A DNA stretch of 5,440 nucleotides from Actinomycetota bacterium (GCA_018268695.1 JAFDWD010000744.1:1-5440), one strand, 5' to 3'; shown: positions 1 through 5,440, counted from the first letter of the stretch. Translations and numbers: made by a program. The notes: generated from the sequence alone by a model not told the origin.

Positions 1-744
1 GACCACGCCCGCGGCGCCGTACTCGACCGCGAGCGCCGCGTCCTCGGCGGTCACCAGCCCCTTGACCAGGAGCGGCACGCCCGCCTCCGCGGCGATCCCG
101 CCGAGGTCCTCCCAGGTGATGGTGCGGGTCATCAGATCGAACGCTTCGCCCACCGTCAAGGTGCGCGAGCCGCCGAAGGCCGCGGCCACGCTCGGGATCT
201 CGATCTCGGCCGGGATCGTGAAGCCCTGGCGGAGGTCGGACTCACGGTTCCCGCCCGGCGGCGCGTCGACGGTCAGCACCACCGCCTCGAAGCCCGCCGC
301 GACCGCCTCCTCCATCAGCGCCCGCGTCACCCCGGCGTCGCTGAAGGGATAGAGCTGGAACCAGCGCCGGCCGCCGGGCGCGGCGGCCGCGACCTCGCCC
401 GGCCGCGCCGTGGCCAGCGTCGAAAGGCACATCACGGTCCCGAACGCGGCGGCGGCGCGCGCCATTGCCACCTCCCCCTCGGGGTCCAGCAGCCGCTGAA
501 AGGCGACCGGGCCGACGAGCACCGGGGCCGCCACCGGCGCGTCCAGCACCGTCGCCGCGGCCGAGGACACCTCGACCCCGGTCAGCTGCCGCGGCCGCAG
601 TCGCCATCCCTGCCAGGCCGCGACGTTGTCGCGCATCGTCACCTCGTCCCCGGCACCGCCGGAGAAATAGCCGCGCGGCCCGGGCTCGAGCCTGCGCTCG
701 GCCTCCTCCTGCGCGTCGTAGACGTTGACCCACCCCTCAGGCAC
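1..744 (-). CDS. FMN-dependent alpha-hydroxy-acid oxidase/dehydrogenase, C-terminus beyond window
   Basis: Member of the FMN-dependent alpha-hydroxy-acid dehydrogenase family (glycolate oxidase, L-lactate dehydrogenase LldD, lactate monooxygenase), which oxidises 2-hydroxy acids to 2-oxo acids. The 248 visible residues are the N-terminal two thirds of a usual 350-400 residue protein. Landmarks in order: GYFSGGAGDE (25-34, Y26 matching spinach glycolate oxidase Tyr24), VGPVAFQRLLDPEGE (77-91), WFQLY (128-132, FMN/substrate Gln and Tyr), TVDAP (158-162), R167 (matching Arg164), and LLVKG (226-230) with the flavin-contacting lysine K228. The catalytic His of the SNHGG motif lies past the edge. 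The GTG at 744-742 is chosen because an in-frame TGA lies 18 bases upstream and the family N-terminus begins at once. There is no strong Shine-Dalgarno, so translation may be coupled to the upstream gene. The substrate (lactate, glycolate, mandelate or other) cannot be told from this part. Confidence 0.93.
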   Translation of the reverse strand, partial: MPEGWVNVYDAQEEAERRLEPGPRGYFSGGAGDEVTMRDNVAAWQGWRLRPRQLTGVEVSSAAATVLDAPVAAPVLVGPVAFQRLLDPEGEVAMARAAAAFGTVMCLSTLATARPGEVAAAAPGGRRWFQLYPFSDAGVTRALMEEAVAAGFEAVVLTVDAPPGGNRESDLRQGFTIPAEIEIPSVAAAFGGSRTLTVGEAFDLMTRTITWEDLGGIAAEAGVPLLVKGLVTAEDAALAVEYGAAGVV

Positions 745-762
745 GGCGGGGAAGCTAGCCGC

Positions 763-2094
763 TCAGCCCGCCTGATGGTGGCGCCGGTGTGCGGCGGGCA
801 CCCAGAAGTGGACGACCGTGGCACGGGAGAGAGCCCCGCCGGGTACCCGCGCCCGGACCTCCAGGCGATGCCTGCCGGGGGCCAATCCGCGCACCTCATA
901 CGGCGAGGAGCACGCGCGGGGTCCCTTCGCGTCCACCTTGCAGCTGTAGGCCAGGCCCGCCCGCGAACCGTGGAAGCGGAAGGTCGCCGTGCCCGTCGCG
1001 GCATCGATCGCGGGACGGACGAGGACGGGCCGCGTCGGGACCGCAGGTTCCCCGGTGCGCTCGGCGGCAGTCGGGTCGGCCTTGGCGGAGGGCCGGCCTG
1101 GAGCGCTCGAAGCTGACTCCGAGGGCGGCGACAGAGGCTGATCCGGGATCAGCGCGACATCGAACTTCAACGCGCCCATCGTCGCTTTGCCTTCCACGCT
1201 CGCACCATCGACCGCGATCCGGTATTCGGTCCCCGCGTCGACGTGAGCCTGGAACGGTTCGTAGGGCCTCGCAATCGACCCGAGCGGGGTCAGCCCGGTC
1301 AGCGTCGTCCCTCCGTATAGGGCGAGCAGGCCGGGCCCGCCCTGGGAGTCGATCAGCGCCTCGCCGGAGACCGGCGGGGTCCACCGGTACCAGACCGACG
1401 CTCCCCCCGGGACGCCTGCGTGCAGGGGCTCGCCGGGTTCCGCGGTGGCACCCCAGTTGTAACCAAAGACCTGCCTGATCAGCCGCTTCGGGCCGCCCGG
1501 TTCGGTGATCGGGTTGGCGTTGATTTCGGCATATGGGCCTTCGATCGGGATGGCGGCCGCGAAGGCATCGTTCGGCGGCGGCGGGGTCGCTTCGATCGCC
1601 AGGCTGATCGTCCCTTCGCCCGACGGCGGTTCCTGCGGCGGGAGGTAGAAGCCGACACCGTCGGCGGCGATGTCATATCTCTGTCCGGCTTCGGCCCAGA
1701 ACGTGTACCGCGAGCCGGCGTCGTAGCAGCCTGGACCCTCGTCGGCATTACCGCTCGCCATCGGGGTCAGGCGCTGGAGTTCGGTCCCCGCGAAGACGCC
1801 GACGACCGTCTGGAATTCGCTGCCGCAGGTACCGACGGTCGTCCACTGGGTCGACGGCGATTCCCATTCCCACCAGATCGAGTGCCCCTTGGCGAAGGGA
1901 CCGACTTCGAGGTAGCCGTCGCGGGTCGCTTCCGCGTTCGACTCGGACAGATGGACCGGAAGCTGGTTGCCGATGAACTGGCGTTGGGCGAATTCGTCGT
2001 TTGACGGCGCCGCCAGAGCCGCCGGAGCGAAGGTGCCGAGGGAGGCGCCGATGGCGATCGCGGCGCAGATTCCGAGGGCGCGCAGGTTTCTCAA
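763..2094 (-). CDS. secreted two-repeat beta-sandwich protein with C-terminal Ig/chitobiase-like module
   Basis: A 443-residue exported protein of unproven function. A signal peptide covers residues 1-28 (R3 and R6, hydrophobic core, likely cut after AALA). Two related repeats follow, each opening with an NDxFA motif (32-36 and 175-179), then a WWEWESP / VWYRWTPP strand (74-80, 234-241), a VGVFAGTELQRLTP / LALYGGTTLTGLTP strand (98-111, 257-270) and AGxxYxIAxDG (136-146, 287-297). This layout resembles PPC-type beta-sandwich repeats of bacterial secreted proteins. A Ser/Pro/Ala linker (about 318-355) leads to a C-terminal module with YSCKVD..CSSPYEVRGLAPGRHRLEVRA (383-415), resembling Ig-like/chitobiase C-terminal domains. 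C90/C123 and C385/C395 could form disulfides. TTG is chosen because it puts the signal peptide at the N-terminus; the reading frame stays open to 2391 only as a shadow of the upstream gene. The start lies 10 bases after that gene's stop, with a weak ribosome site. Confidence 0.85.
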   Translation of the reverse strand: MRNLRALGICAAIAIGASLGTFAPAALAAPSNDEFAQRQFIGNQLPVHLSESNAEATRDGYLEVGPFAKGHSIWWEWESPSTQWTTVGTCGSEFQTVVGVFAGTELQRLTPMASGNADEGPGCYDAGSRYTFWAEAGQRYDIAADGVGFYLPPQEPPSGEGTISLAIEATPPPPNDAFAAAIPIEGPYAEINANPITEPGGPKRLIRQVFGYNWGATAEPGEPLHAGVPGGASVWYRWTPPVSGEALIDSQGGPGLLALYGGTTLTGLTPLGSIARPYEPFQAHVDAGTEYRIAVDGASVEGKATMGALKFDVALIPDQPLSPPSESASSAPGRPSAKADPTAAERTGEPAVPTRPVLVRPAIDAATGTATFRFHGSRAGLAYSCKVDAKGPRACSSPYEVRGLAPGRHRLEVRARVPGGALSRATVVHFWVPAAHRRHHQAG

Positions 2095-2104
2095 GGCTGG
2101 ATTC

Positions 2105-2857
2105 TCAGTCCGGGGAGCCGGCCGGCGGGGTGCCGGGCGGCGGTGCCGGGCCCCAGCTTTCGCGACCGTCGGCGGTCTGGATCGGGATCGAGGGGCCCGC
2201 CATCGCCGGGGTGTCGACGGTGGTGTCCCAGATCGCCTTGACGCGGGCGAAGACCTCGCGGATTTCGGAGCGCTCGCCCTGGTAGCCCCACTTGTGCTGG
2301 TCGGCGAGGAGGCCGGTGACGTGGATCCCGGCCGCTTCGCCGAGGTAGAGGGCACGCGGCATGTGGAAGCCCTGGGTGACGACGACGGCATCGTGGACGT
2401 TGAAGATCGAGCGGGCGCGGACCATCGTCGCCCAGGTGTCGAAGCCCGCGTGGTCCTCGAAGATGTCTTCCGGCTTGACGCCGTCGCGGACGAGCGCCTT
2501 GCGCATCGTGTCGGGCTCGTCGTAGGCCCAGGTGTGGTGGTCGCCGGAGACGAGGATCTTCGACACCTTGCCCGCGTGCCAGAGCAGCGAGGCCTCCTTG
2601 ACCCGGTCGGCGAGCATGCCGCTCATGCGGCCGTCGGCGTTGACCAGCGCGCCGGGCACGATCGCCACTTCGGCGGGCGGCACGTCGGCGACGTCGGCGG
2701 TCGCCTCGCCGCTGGTGCTCAGCAGGATGTAGGCGTTCGAGCCGACGACGACCAGGCAGAGCAGCGCGAAGAGCCCGGTCATCCCGGCGACGGTCTTCGG
2801 GAACCGCCGCCACGGCCAGGTCAACGCACGCCAAACGCTCAGAAGCCCCTGCTTCAT
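2105..2857 (-). CDS. YdcF/SanA-type DUF218 membrane-anchored protein
   Basis: A 250-residue protein of the DUF218 (YdcF/SanA/ElyC-like) superfamily, closest in style to SanA, an envelope-barrier protein of enterobacteria whose biochemical activity is not settled. A positively charged N-terminus is followed by one hydrophobic segment (about 23-46), giving a likely signal anchor with the domain outside. The domain runs from about 62 to 212: EVAIVPGALVNADGRMSGMLADRV (63-86), KILVSGDHHTWAYDE (100-114), DHAGFDTWATMVRAR (135-149), AVVVTQGFHMPRALYL (157-172) and REVFARVKAIWD (200-211). These match the order and spacing of SanA-like proteins. A low-complexity Pro/Gly tail (about 236-250) ends it. The ATG at 2857-2855 is preferred because it directly precedes the basic region and membrane anchor; the longer frame reaching 3193 overlaps the divergent gene. 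No clear Shine-Dalgarno precedes the ATG, so a short or absent leader is possible. First gene of a probable three-gene transcript. Confidence 0.9.
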   Translation of the reverse strand: MKQGLLSVWRALTWPWRRFPKTVAGMTGLFALLCLVVVGSNAYILLSTSGEATADVADVPPAEVAIVPGALVNADGRMSGMLADRVKEASLLWHAGKVSKILVSGDHHTWAYDEPDTMRKALVRDGVKPEDIFEDHAGFDTWATMVRARSIFNVHDAVVVTQGFHMPRALYLGEAAGIHVTGLLADQHKWGYQGERSEIREVFARVKAIWDTTVDTPAMAGPSIPIQTADGRESWGPAPPPGTPPAGSPD

Positions 2858-2905
2858 AGACGGAAGGCTACTAGCGCCCCTCGTCAGACCCCAAATGGGT
2901 ATTTG

Positions 2906-2922
2906 TTGATCTAGATGGTCAA
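2906..2922. repeat. imperfect inverted repeat TTGATC-N5-GGTCAA, possible operator
   Basis: The arms TTGATC (2906-2911) and GGTCAA (2917-2922) are complementary except for one T-G position, around a 5-base centre. The site lies in the AT-rich island between two divergent genes, where a shared repressor or activator could act. No regulator gene is in the window and the match is short, so a binding role is inference only. Confidence 0.25.
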
Positions 2923-2997
2923 AAAGATGTGCAACTGGGTAGAACCCCTTTCGGCCGCCCCGGCACGGCCGCACCGGACCAGTCAACTGGCTCATCA

Positions 2998-3006
2998 GGA
3001 AAGGAA
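2998..3006 (+). promoter_or_regulatory. ribosome binding site of the arylsulfotransferase-like gene
   Basis: The purine run AGGAAAGGA (2998-3006 region) lies about 11-12 bases before the ATG at 3018 and is the clearest Shine-Dalgarno-like sequence in the window. It supports that start over the other upstream ATG and GTG codons. It also contrasts with the weak sites of the three leftward genes. Confidence 0.65.
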
Positions 3007-3017
3007 CACAGAGCCCT

Positions 3018-4304
3018 ATGCACCTCTCGAACATCAGAGCGCGGATCGTCGCCGTGGTCGCCGCGACGGCGCTCGGCGCCCTCGTGGCCGCCGGGCCGGC
3101 CTCGGCCGACACCCCGACCTCACCCCCACCCGTCACCGTCCTGACCCACGGCAACGTCGGACAGGGCGACTTCTTCGTCTCCCCGTTCAGCAACCAATCG
3201 ACCTACGCGAACGGTCCCGAGATCCTCGACCCGAACGGCAACGTCGTCTGGTTCAAGCCGATCCCGCAGGGACAGGAGGCGTCGGACTTCCGCGTCCAGA
3301 CCTACAAGGGCCAGAACGTCCTGACCTGGTGGCAGGGCACCGGCCTCGGCGGCCTCGCCAGCGGCGTCGACTACATCTACAACGACAAGTACCAGCCGAT
3401 CGCGACCGTCAAGGCCGGCAACGGCCTCAACGCCGACGGCCATGAGTTCGTGATCACCCCCTGGAACACGGCGCTGATCCTTGCCTACACGACGGCGCAG
3501 GCCGACCTCACGTCGATCGGTGGGCCCTCGAACCAGACCGTGATCGATGGCGTCGTCCAGGAAATCGACATCAAGACGGGCACGGTCCTGTTCGAATGGA
3601 ACAGCGCCGACCATGTCCCCTATAGCCAGAGCGAGCAGCCCCTGCCCGCCTCCACGAGCTCACCGTGGGACTGGTTCCACATCAACGCGGTGAAGCTGGA
3701 CACCGACGGCAACCTGCTGATCGACGCCCGCAACACCTGGACCGCCTACAAGGTCGATCGCCACAGCGGGCGGATCGTCTGGCAGCTCGGCGGCAAGGCC
3801 AGCGCGAACAATTTCAACATCACCGCGGCACCCGGCCAGGTTCTCAACAAAGCTGGCCTGATCACCGCCTGGCAGCATGATTTCGAGGCTCAGGGGAACG
3901 GCATCTACACGTTCTTCGACAACGAGTCGGCGGGGGTCGCCAACACCGGCCAAGACGCGACGGCCGAGCTCGGCCACAGCCGCGCCGTCACCGTCAAGGT
4001 CGATCCGCGTACCCACACCGCGACGCTGATCAAGTCGTTCGACCAGCCCGAGGGCCTCACCGCCCCCTCGCAGGGTAATCAGCAGCGGACCGAGAACGGC
4101 AACTCCGTCGTCGGCTGGGGCTCACTCCCCTACTTCTCGGAGTTCGCCCCCGACGGCACCCTGCTCTACGACGCCCAGTTCCCCGACGGCGTCAACAGCT
4201 ACCGCGCCTACCAGTTCCCCTGGAACCCGGGAAGCGACGACGGCGGCCACGGCCCCTGGTACCACCCCGGCGGCCCGACCTACCACCCCGGCCACGGGCA
4301 CTGA
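3018..4304 (+). CDS. secreted arylsulfotransferase (ASST) family protein
   Basis: A 428-residue exported protein of the arylsulfotransferase family, beta-propellers that in E. coli AssT move sulfate between phenols through a sulfo-histidine. A signal peptide covers 1-30 (basic start, hydrophobic 11-25, cleavage likely after ASA). Propeller-like repeats follow: GPEILDPNGNVVWF (66-79), ADGHEFVITPWNTALILAY (139-157), GVVQEIDIKTGTVLFEW (178-194), DWFHINAVKLDTDGNLLIDA (218-237), KVDRHSGRIVWQLGGK (245-260), WQHDFEAQGNGIYTFFDN (285-302), SRAVTVKVD (321-329) and FAPDGTLLYD (376-385). H221, H287 and R322 plausibly correspond to AssT His252, His356 and Arg374. I see no obvious counterpart of the sulfated His436, so true sulfotransfer is unproven. 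The tail 408-428 is unusually rich in His, Gly and Pro, with YHPG twice. The gene stands alone, with no DsbA/DsbB-like partner visible, and a hairpin follows its stop. Confidence 0.88.
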   Translation: MHLSNIRARIVAVVAATALGALVAAGPASADTPTSPPPVTVLTHGNVGQGDFFVSPFSNQSTYANGPEILDPNGNVVWFKPIPQGQEASDFRVQTYKGQNVLTWWQGTGLGGLASGVDYIYNDKYQPIATVKAGNGLNADGHEFVITPWNTALILAYTTAQADLTSIGGPSNQTVIDGVVQEIDIKTGTVLFEWNSADHVPYSQSEQPLPASTSSPWDWFHINAVKLDTDGNLLIDARNTWTAYKVDRHSGRIVWQLGGKASANNFNITAAPGQVLNKAGLITAWQHDFEAQGNGIYTFFDNESAGVANTGQDATAELGHSRAVTVKVDPRTHTATLIKSFDQPEGLTAPSQGNQQRTENGNSVVGWGSLPYFSEFAPDGTLLYDAQFPDGVNSYRAYQFPWNPGSDDGGHGPWYHPGGPTYHPGHGH

Positions 4305-4321
4305 GAGGAACGACATCGCTC

Positions 4322-4350
4322 CGTGGGAGGGCGCCCCGCGCCCTCCCACG
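4322..4350 (+). terminator. GC-rich hairpin after the arylsulfotransferase-like gene
   Basis: Arms 4322-4334 and 4338-4350 are perfectly complementary over 13 bp (CGTGGGAGGGCGC with its reverse complement) around a 3-base CCC loop. It begins 17 bases after the stop codon, the usual place for an intrinsic terminator. No T-run follows on either strand, so it would be a U-tract-less hairpin of the sort often proposed for high-GC actinobacteria. Confidence 0.65.
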
Positions 4351-4499
4351 CGGCCCGTCGGCGAGCCCGGCCGAAAGGTGTGGAGGAAGTCCGACGCCGT
4401 CGCGGGAGACGTGCGGAAGATGGCGGGAAGTCCACGCTTCCGTGCATGAGAGCGTGGGAAGTCCTGAACTCGGTGCGTGTTGCACAACACCGACCTTCA

Positions 4500-4544
4500 C
4501 GCGTGGCAGGTTGACCCCCTCATAGGGGGTGAATCTGCCACGCG
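4500..4544. repeat. composite two-tier inverted repeat with ACCCCCT-CAT-AGGGGGT core
   Basis: Outer arms 4500-4509 and 4535-4544 are perfectly complementary over 10 bp (CGCGTGGCAG with CTGCCACGCG). Inside them, 4514-4520 and 4524-4530 form a second 7-bp stem (ACCCCCT with AGGGGGT) around a CAT loop. A symmetrical 4 by 4 base internal loop separates the two tiers. It could be an RNA stem with an internal loop, or DNA palindromes bound by a dimeric regulator. It lies about 200 bases from either flanking gene end, so it is not an obvious terminator. Confidence 0.6.
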
Positions 4545-4610
4545 CGTTCCGGGGTAGGCCGGGTGTGGCTTATCACGCACGGACCCTCGGAGAAACACCG
4601 CACTCCCTCC

Positions 4611-4668
4611 GTCCTGGGCGTCTCATGGAGGTCACAGCCTGCCAGGACCTCCATGAGACGCCCAGGAC
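4611..4668. repeat. perfect 23-bp inverted repeat with 12-base spacer
   Basis: Arms 4611-4633 (starting GTCCTGGGCG) and 4646-4668 (ending CGCCCAGGAC) are exact reverse complements over 23 bp; the spacer is 4634-4645. Pairing stops abruptly at both outer ends (C4610 faces A4669). The stem is much longer than a normal intrinsic terminator, has no T-run, and is 65 bases from the end of the pyrophosphatase gene. It may be a bidirectional terminator, a dispersed palindromic element or a structured RNA. Confidence 0.75.
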
Positions 4669-4686
4669 ACCGCTTCTAGGACTGCC

Positions 4687-4725
4687 GCCCCCGCCCGAAC
4701 CGCATAACGCCGCCCGGGCGGGGGC
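4687..4725 (-). terminator. GC-rich hairpin after the pyrophosphatase gene
   Basis: Arms 4687-4697 and 4715-4725 are perfectly complementary over 11 bp, all G/C, around a 17-base loop. On the minus strand the hairpin begins 7 bases after the pyrophosphatase TGA (4735-4733). Position fits a terminator for that gene; no T-run follows, so it may act with Rho or as a 3'-end stabiliser. Confidence 0.55.
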
Positions 4726-4732
4726 CAAGCCG

Positions 4733-5440
4733 TCAGAAATGAACTATCGGGATGATCAGGATCGCGACGATGTTGGCGACCTTGATCATCGGGTTGATCG
4801 CCGGTCCCGCCGTGTCCTTGTAGGGGTCGCCGACGGTGTCGCCGGTCACCGAGGCCGCGTGGGCCTCGGAGCCCTTGCCACCGTGGGCGCCGTCCTCGAT
4901 CAACTTCTTCGCGTTGTCCCAGGCACCGCCGCCGGCGGTCATGGATATCGCGACGAAGAGGCCGACCACGATCACGCCGATCAACAGGCCGCCCAGCGCG
5001 TCGACACTGAGCAGGCCGACGATGACCGGCACCACGATGGGGATCAGGGCGGGCAGGATCATCTCTTTCTGCGCCGCCAAGGTGACGATCGAGACCGTCT
5101 CCCCGTACTCGGGTTTTTCGGTCCCGTCCATGATCCCCGGGTGCTCTTTGAACTGCCTTCGCACCTGCTCGACCACCTGGCCGCCGGCCCGACCAACCGC
5201 CTCGATCGAGAAGGCCACGAACAGGTAGACCATCATCCCGCCGATGATCAGCCCGATCAGCACGTCTGGGCTGGTCAGGTGGAACAGCGAGTTGAGGTTG
5301 TACCCGGCCGGCGCTTCGGCGGCTAATTCGCTGCGGAAGGCGGCGAAGAGGACCAGCGCGGCGAGTGCCGCCGAGCCGATCGCGTATCCCTTGGTCACCG
5401 CCTTGGTGGTGTTGCCGACCGCGTCGAGCGGATCGGTGAC
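4733..5440 (-). CDS. hppA: membrane-bound proton-translocating pyrophosphatase, C-terminal part
   Basis: Integral membrane pyrophosphatase, which couples pyrophosphate hydrolysis to ion pumping across the cytoplasmic membrane. The gene enters from the right edge; 235 C-terminal residues of a usual 650-800 are present, ending in TGA at 4735-4733. Family signatures: [21 protein letters not shown] (fragment 5-25), [14 protein letters not shown] (171-184) and [21 protein letters not shown] (200-220), the last two holding acidic and lysine residues that bind Mg-pyrophosphate. Hydrophobic spans lie near 20-36, 58-79, 128-145, 149-167 and 221-234. Lysine at fragment 13 and Thr at 16 in GNTTKAVTK match the K+-independent subfamily, which has Lys/Thr where K+-dependent enzymes have Ala/Gly or Ala/Ala; H+ rather than Na+ is therefore the likely pumped ion. 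The start and the ion-gate region lie outside the window. Confidence 0.97.
   Translation of the reverse strand, partial: VTDPLDAVGNTTKAVTKGYAIGSAALAALVLFAAFRSELAAEAPAGYNLNSLFHLTSPDVLIGLIIGGMMVYLFVAFSIEAVGRAGGQVVEQVRRQFKEHPGIMDGTEKPEYGETVSIVTLAAQKEMILPALIPIVVPVIVGLLSVDALGGLLIGVIVVGLFVAISMTAGGGAWDNAKKLIEDGAHGGKGSEAHAASVTGDTVGDPYKDTAGPAINPMIKVANIVAILIIPIVHF

Larger units (their letters stand above)
2858..3017. promoter_or_regulatory. divergent intergenic region with probable back-to-back promoters
   Basis: 160 bases separate the start of the leftward SanA-type gene from the start of the rightward arylsulfotransferase-like gene, so promoters for both must lie here unless transcription enters from elsewhere. 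Bases about 2890-2945 form an AT-rich island in an otherwise very GC-rich window, the usual place for promoters. I could not find a convincing -35/-10 pair on either strand; TTGACC and TTGCAC occur on the minus strand at 2920-2915 and 2934-2929 without a good -10 at standard spacing. An imperfect inverted repeat at 2906-2922 lies inside the island. Confidence 0.45.
4305..4732. other. gene-free convergent intergenic region dense in inverted repeats
   Basis: 428 bases lie between the 3' ends of two convergent genes. Open frames here encode Arg/Pro/Gly-rich shadow peptides without start signals or recognisable motifs, so I call no gene. The region instead holds at least four separate inverted repeats and three copies of GGAAGTCC (4385, 4426 and 4457). 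Flanking genes use the outermost hairpins as likely terminators, leaving about 4351-4680 without an assigned role. No tRNA, RNase P, SRP or tmRNA signature was found. Confidence 0.7.

Noticed and set aside
2095..2391. Long N-terminal extension of the secreted repeat protein to an ATG at 2391
   Set aside because: It lies wholly over the SanA-type gene in another frame, is Arg/Ser/Pro-rich, and would bury a clear signal peptide about 100 residues inside the protein.
1967..2914. Plus-strand 315-residue frame rich in Asp, Arg, Gly and Val
   Set aside because: It is antisense to two well-supported genes and shows the low-complexity composition of a GC-rich shadow frame.
2858..3193. Extension of the SanA-type protein to a start at 3193
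   Set aside because: It would overlap the divergent gene and its ribosome site, and the added residues have no family similarity; the basic start and membrane anchor begin at 2857.
4323..4514. Short 63-residue plus-strand frame in the convergent gap
   Set aside because: Its start is inside the terminator-like hairpin, it lacks a ribosome site, and it is Arg-rich with no motif.
4500..4560. tRNA-like segment near GCGTTCCGGGG
   Set aside because: No cloverleaf with 7-bp acceptor stem, anticodon arm and T arm can be assembled.
4381..4580. RNase P RNA, because GGAGGAAGTCCG at 4382 resembles the conserved GAGGAAAGTCCG of the P4 helix and GGCTTATC occurs at 4567
   Set aside because: The first motif lacks one base, no ACAGAA-type partner or other conserved region is found, and the overall stem order does not fit.
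4529..5326. Plus-strand 265-residue frame
   Set aside because: It is antisense to hppA, with His/Asp/Arg-rich composition typical of a complement frame and no recognisable motif.

Overview
This is a high-GC window whose coding signal falls into three blocks: a three-gene run on the minus strand (1-2857), a divergent plus-strand gene (3018-4304), and the 3' end of a minus-strand gene that enters from the right edge (4733-5440). The GC-rich codon use, the GTG and TTG starts, the secreted beta-sandwich repeat protein and the style of the hydroxy-acid oxidase and arylsulfotransferase-like proteins point to Actinomycetota. I lean to Thermoleophilia/Solirubrobacterales, but this is inference from protein style; no rRNA or marker gene is present to prove it.

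The leftward block reads, in transcription order: a membrane-anchored YdcF/SanA-type DUF218 protein (2857-2105), a secreted two-repeat beta-sandwich protein with a C-terminal Ig-like/chitobiase-like module (2094-763, TTG start), and an FMN-dependent alpha-hydroxy-acid oxidase cut by the left edge (744-1, GTG start). The gaps are only 10 and 18 bases, so they are probably one transcript. The first two products are cell-envelope or exported proteins and the third is a cytoplasmic or membrane-associated flavoenzyme. No common pathway is evident.

A 160-bp divergent intergenic region (2858-3017) holds an AT-rich island with an imperfect inverted repeat and probably contains both promoters. It is followed by a secreted arylsulfotransferase-family beta-propeller protein with a good ribosome binding site and an unusual His/Gly/Pro-rich tail.

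The 428-bp gap between the two convergent genes (4305-4732) has no convincing gene but is dense in inverted repeats. It contains a 13-bp hairpin just after the arylsulfotransferase gene, an 11-bp hairpin just after the pyrophosphatase gene, a composite stem at 4500-4544, a perfect 23-bp inverted repeat at 4611-4668, and three copies of GGAAGTCC. The two gene-proximal hairpins are probably terminators without a U-tract. The two middle elements are not explained by that.

The right-edge gene is the C-terminal third or so of a membrane-bound proton-pumping pyrophosphatase (HppA) carrying the Lys/Thr signature of the potassium-independent subfamily. I see no complete novel defence or mobile system here. 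The structured convergent intergenic region is the least explained part of the window.
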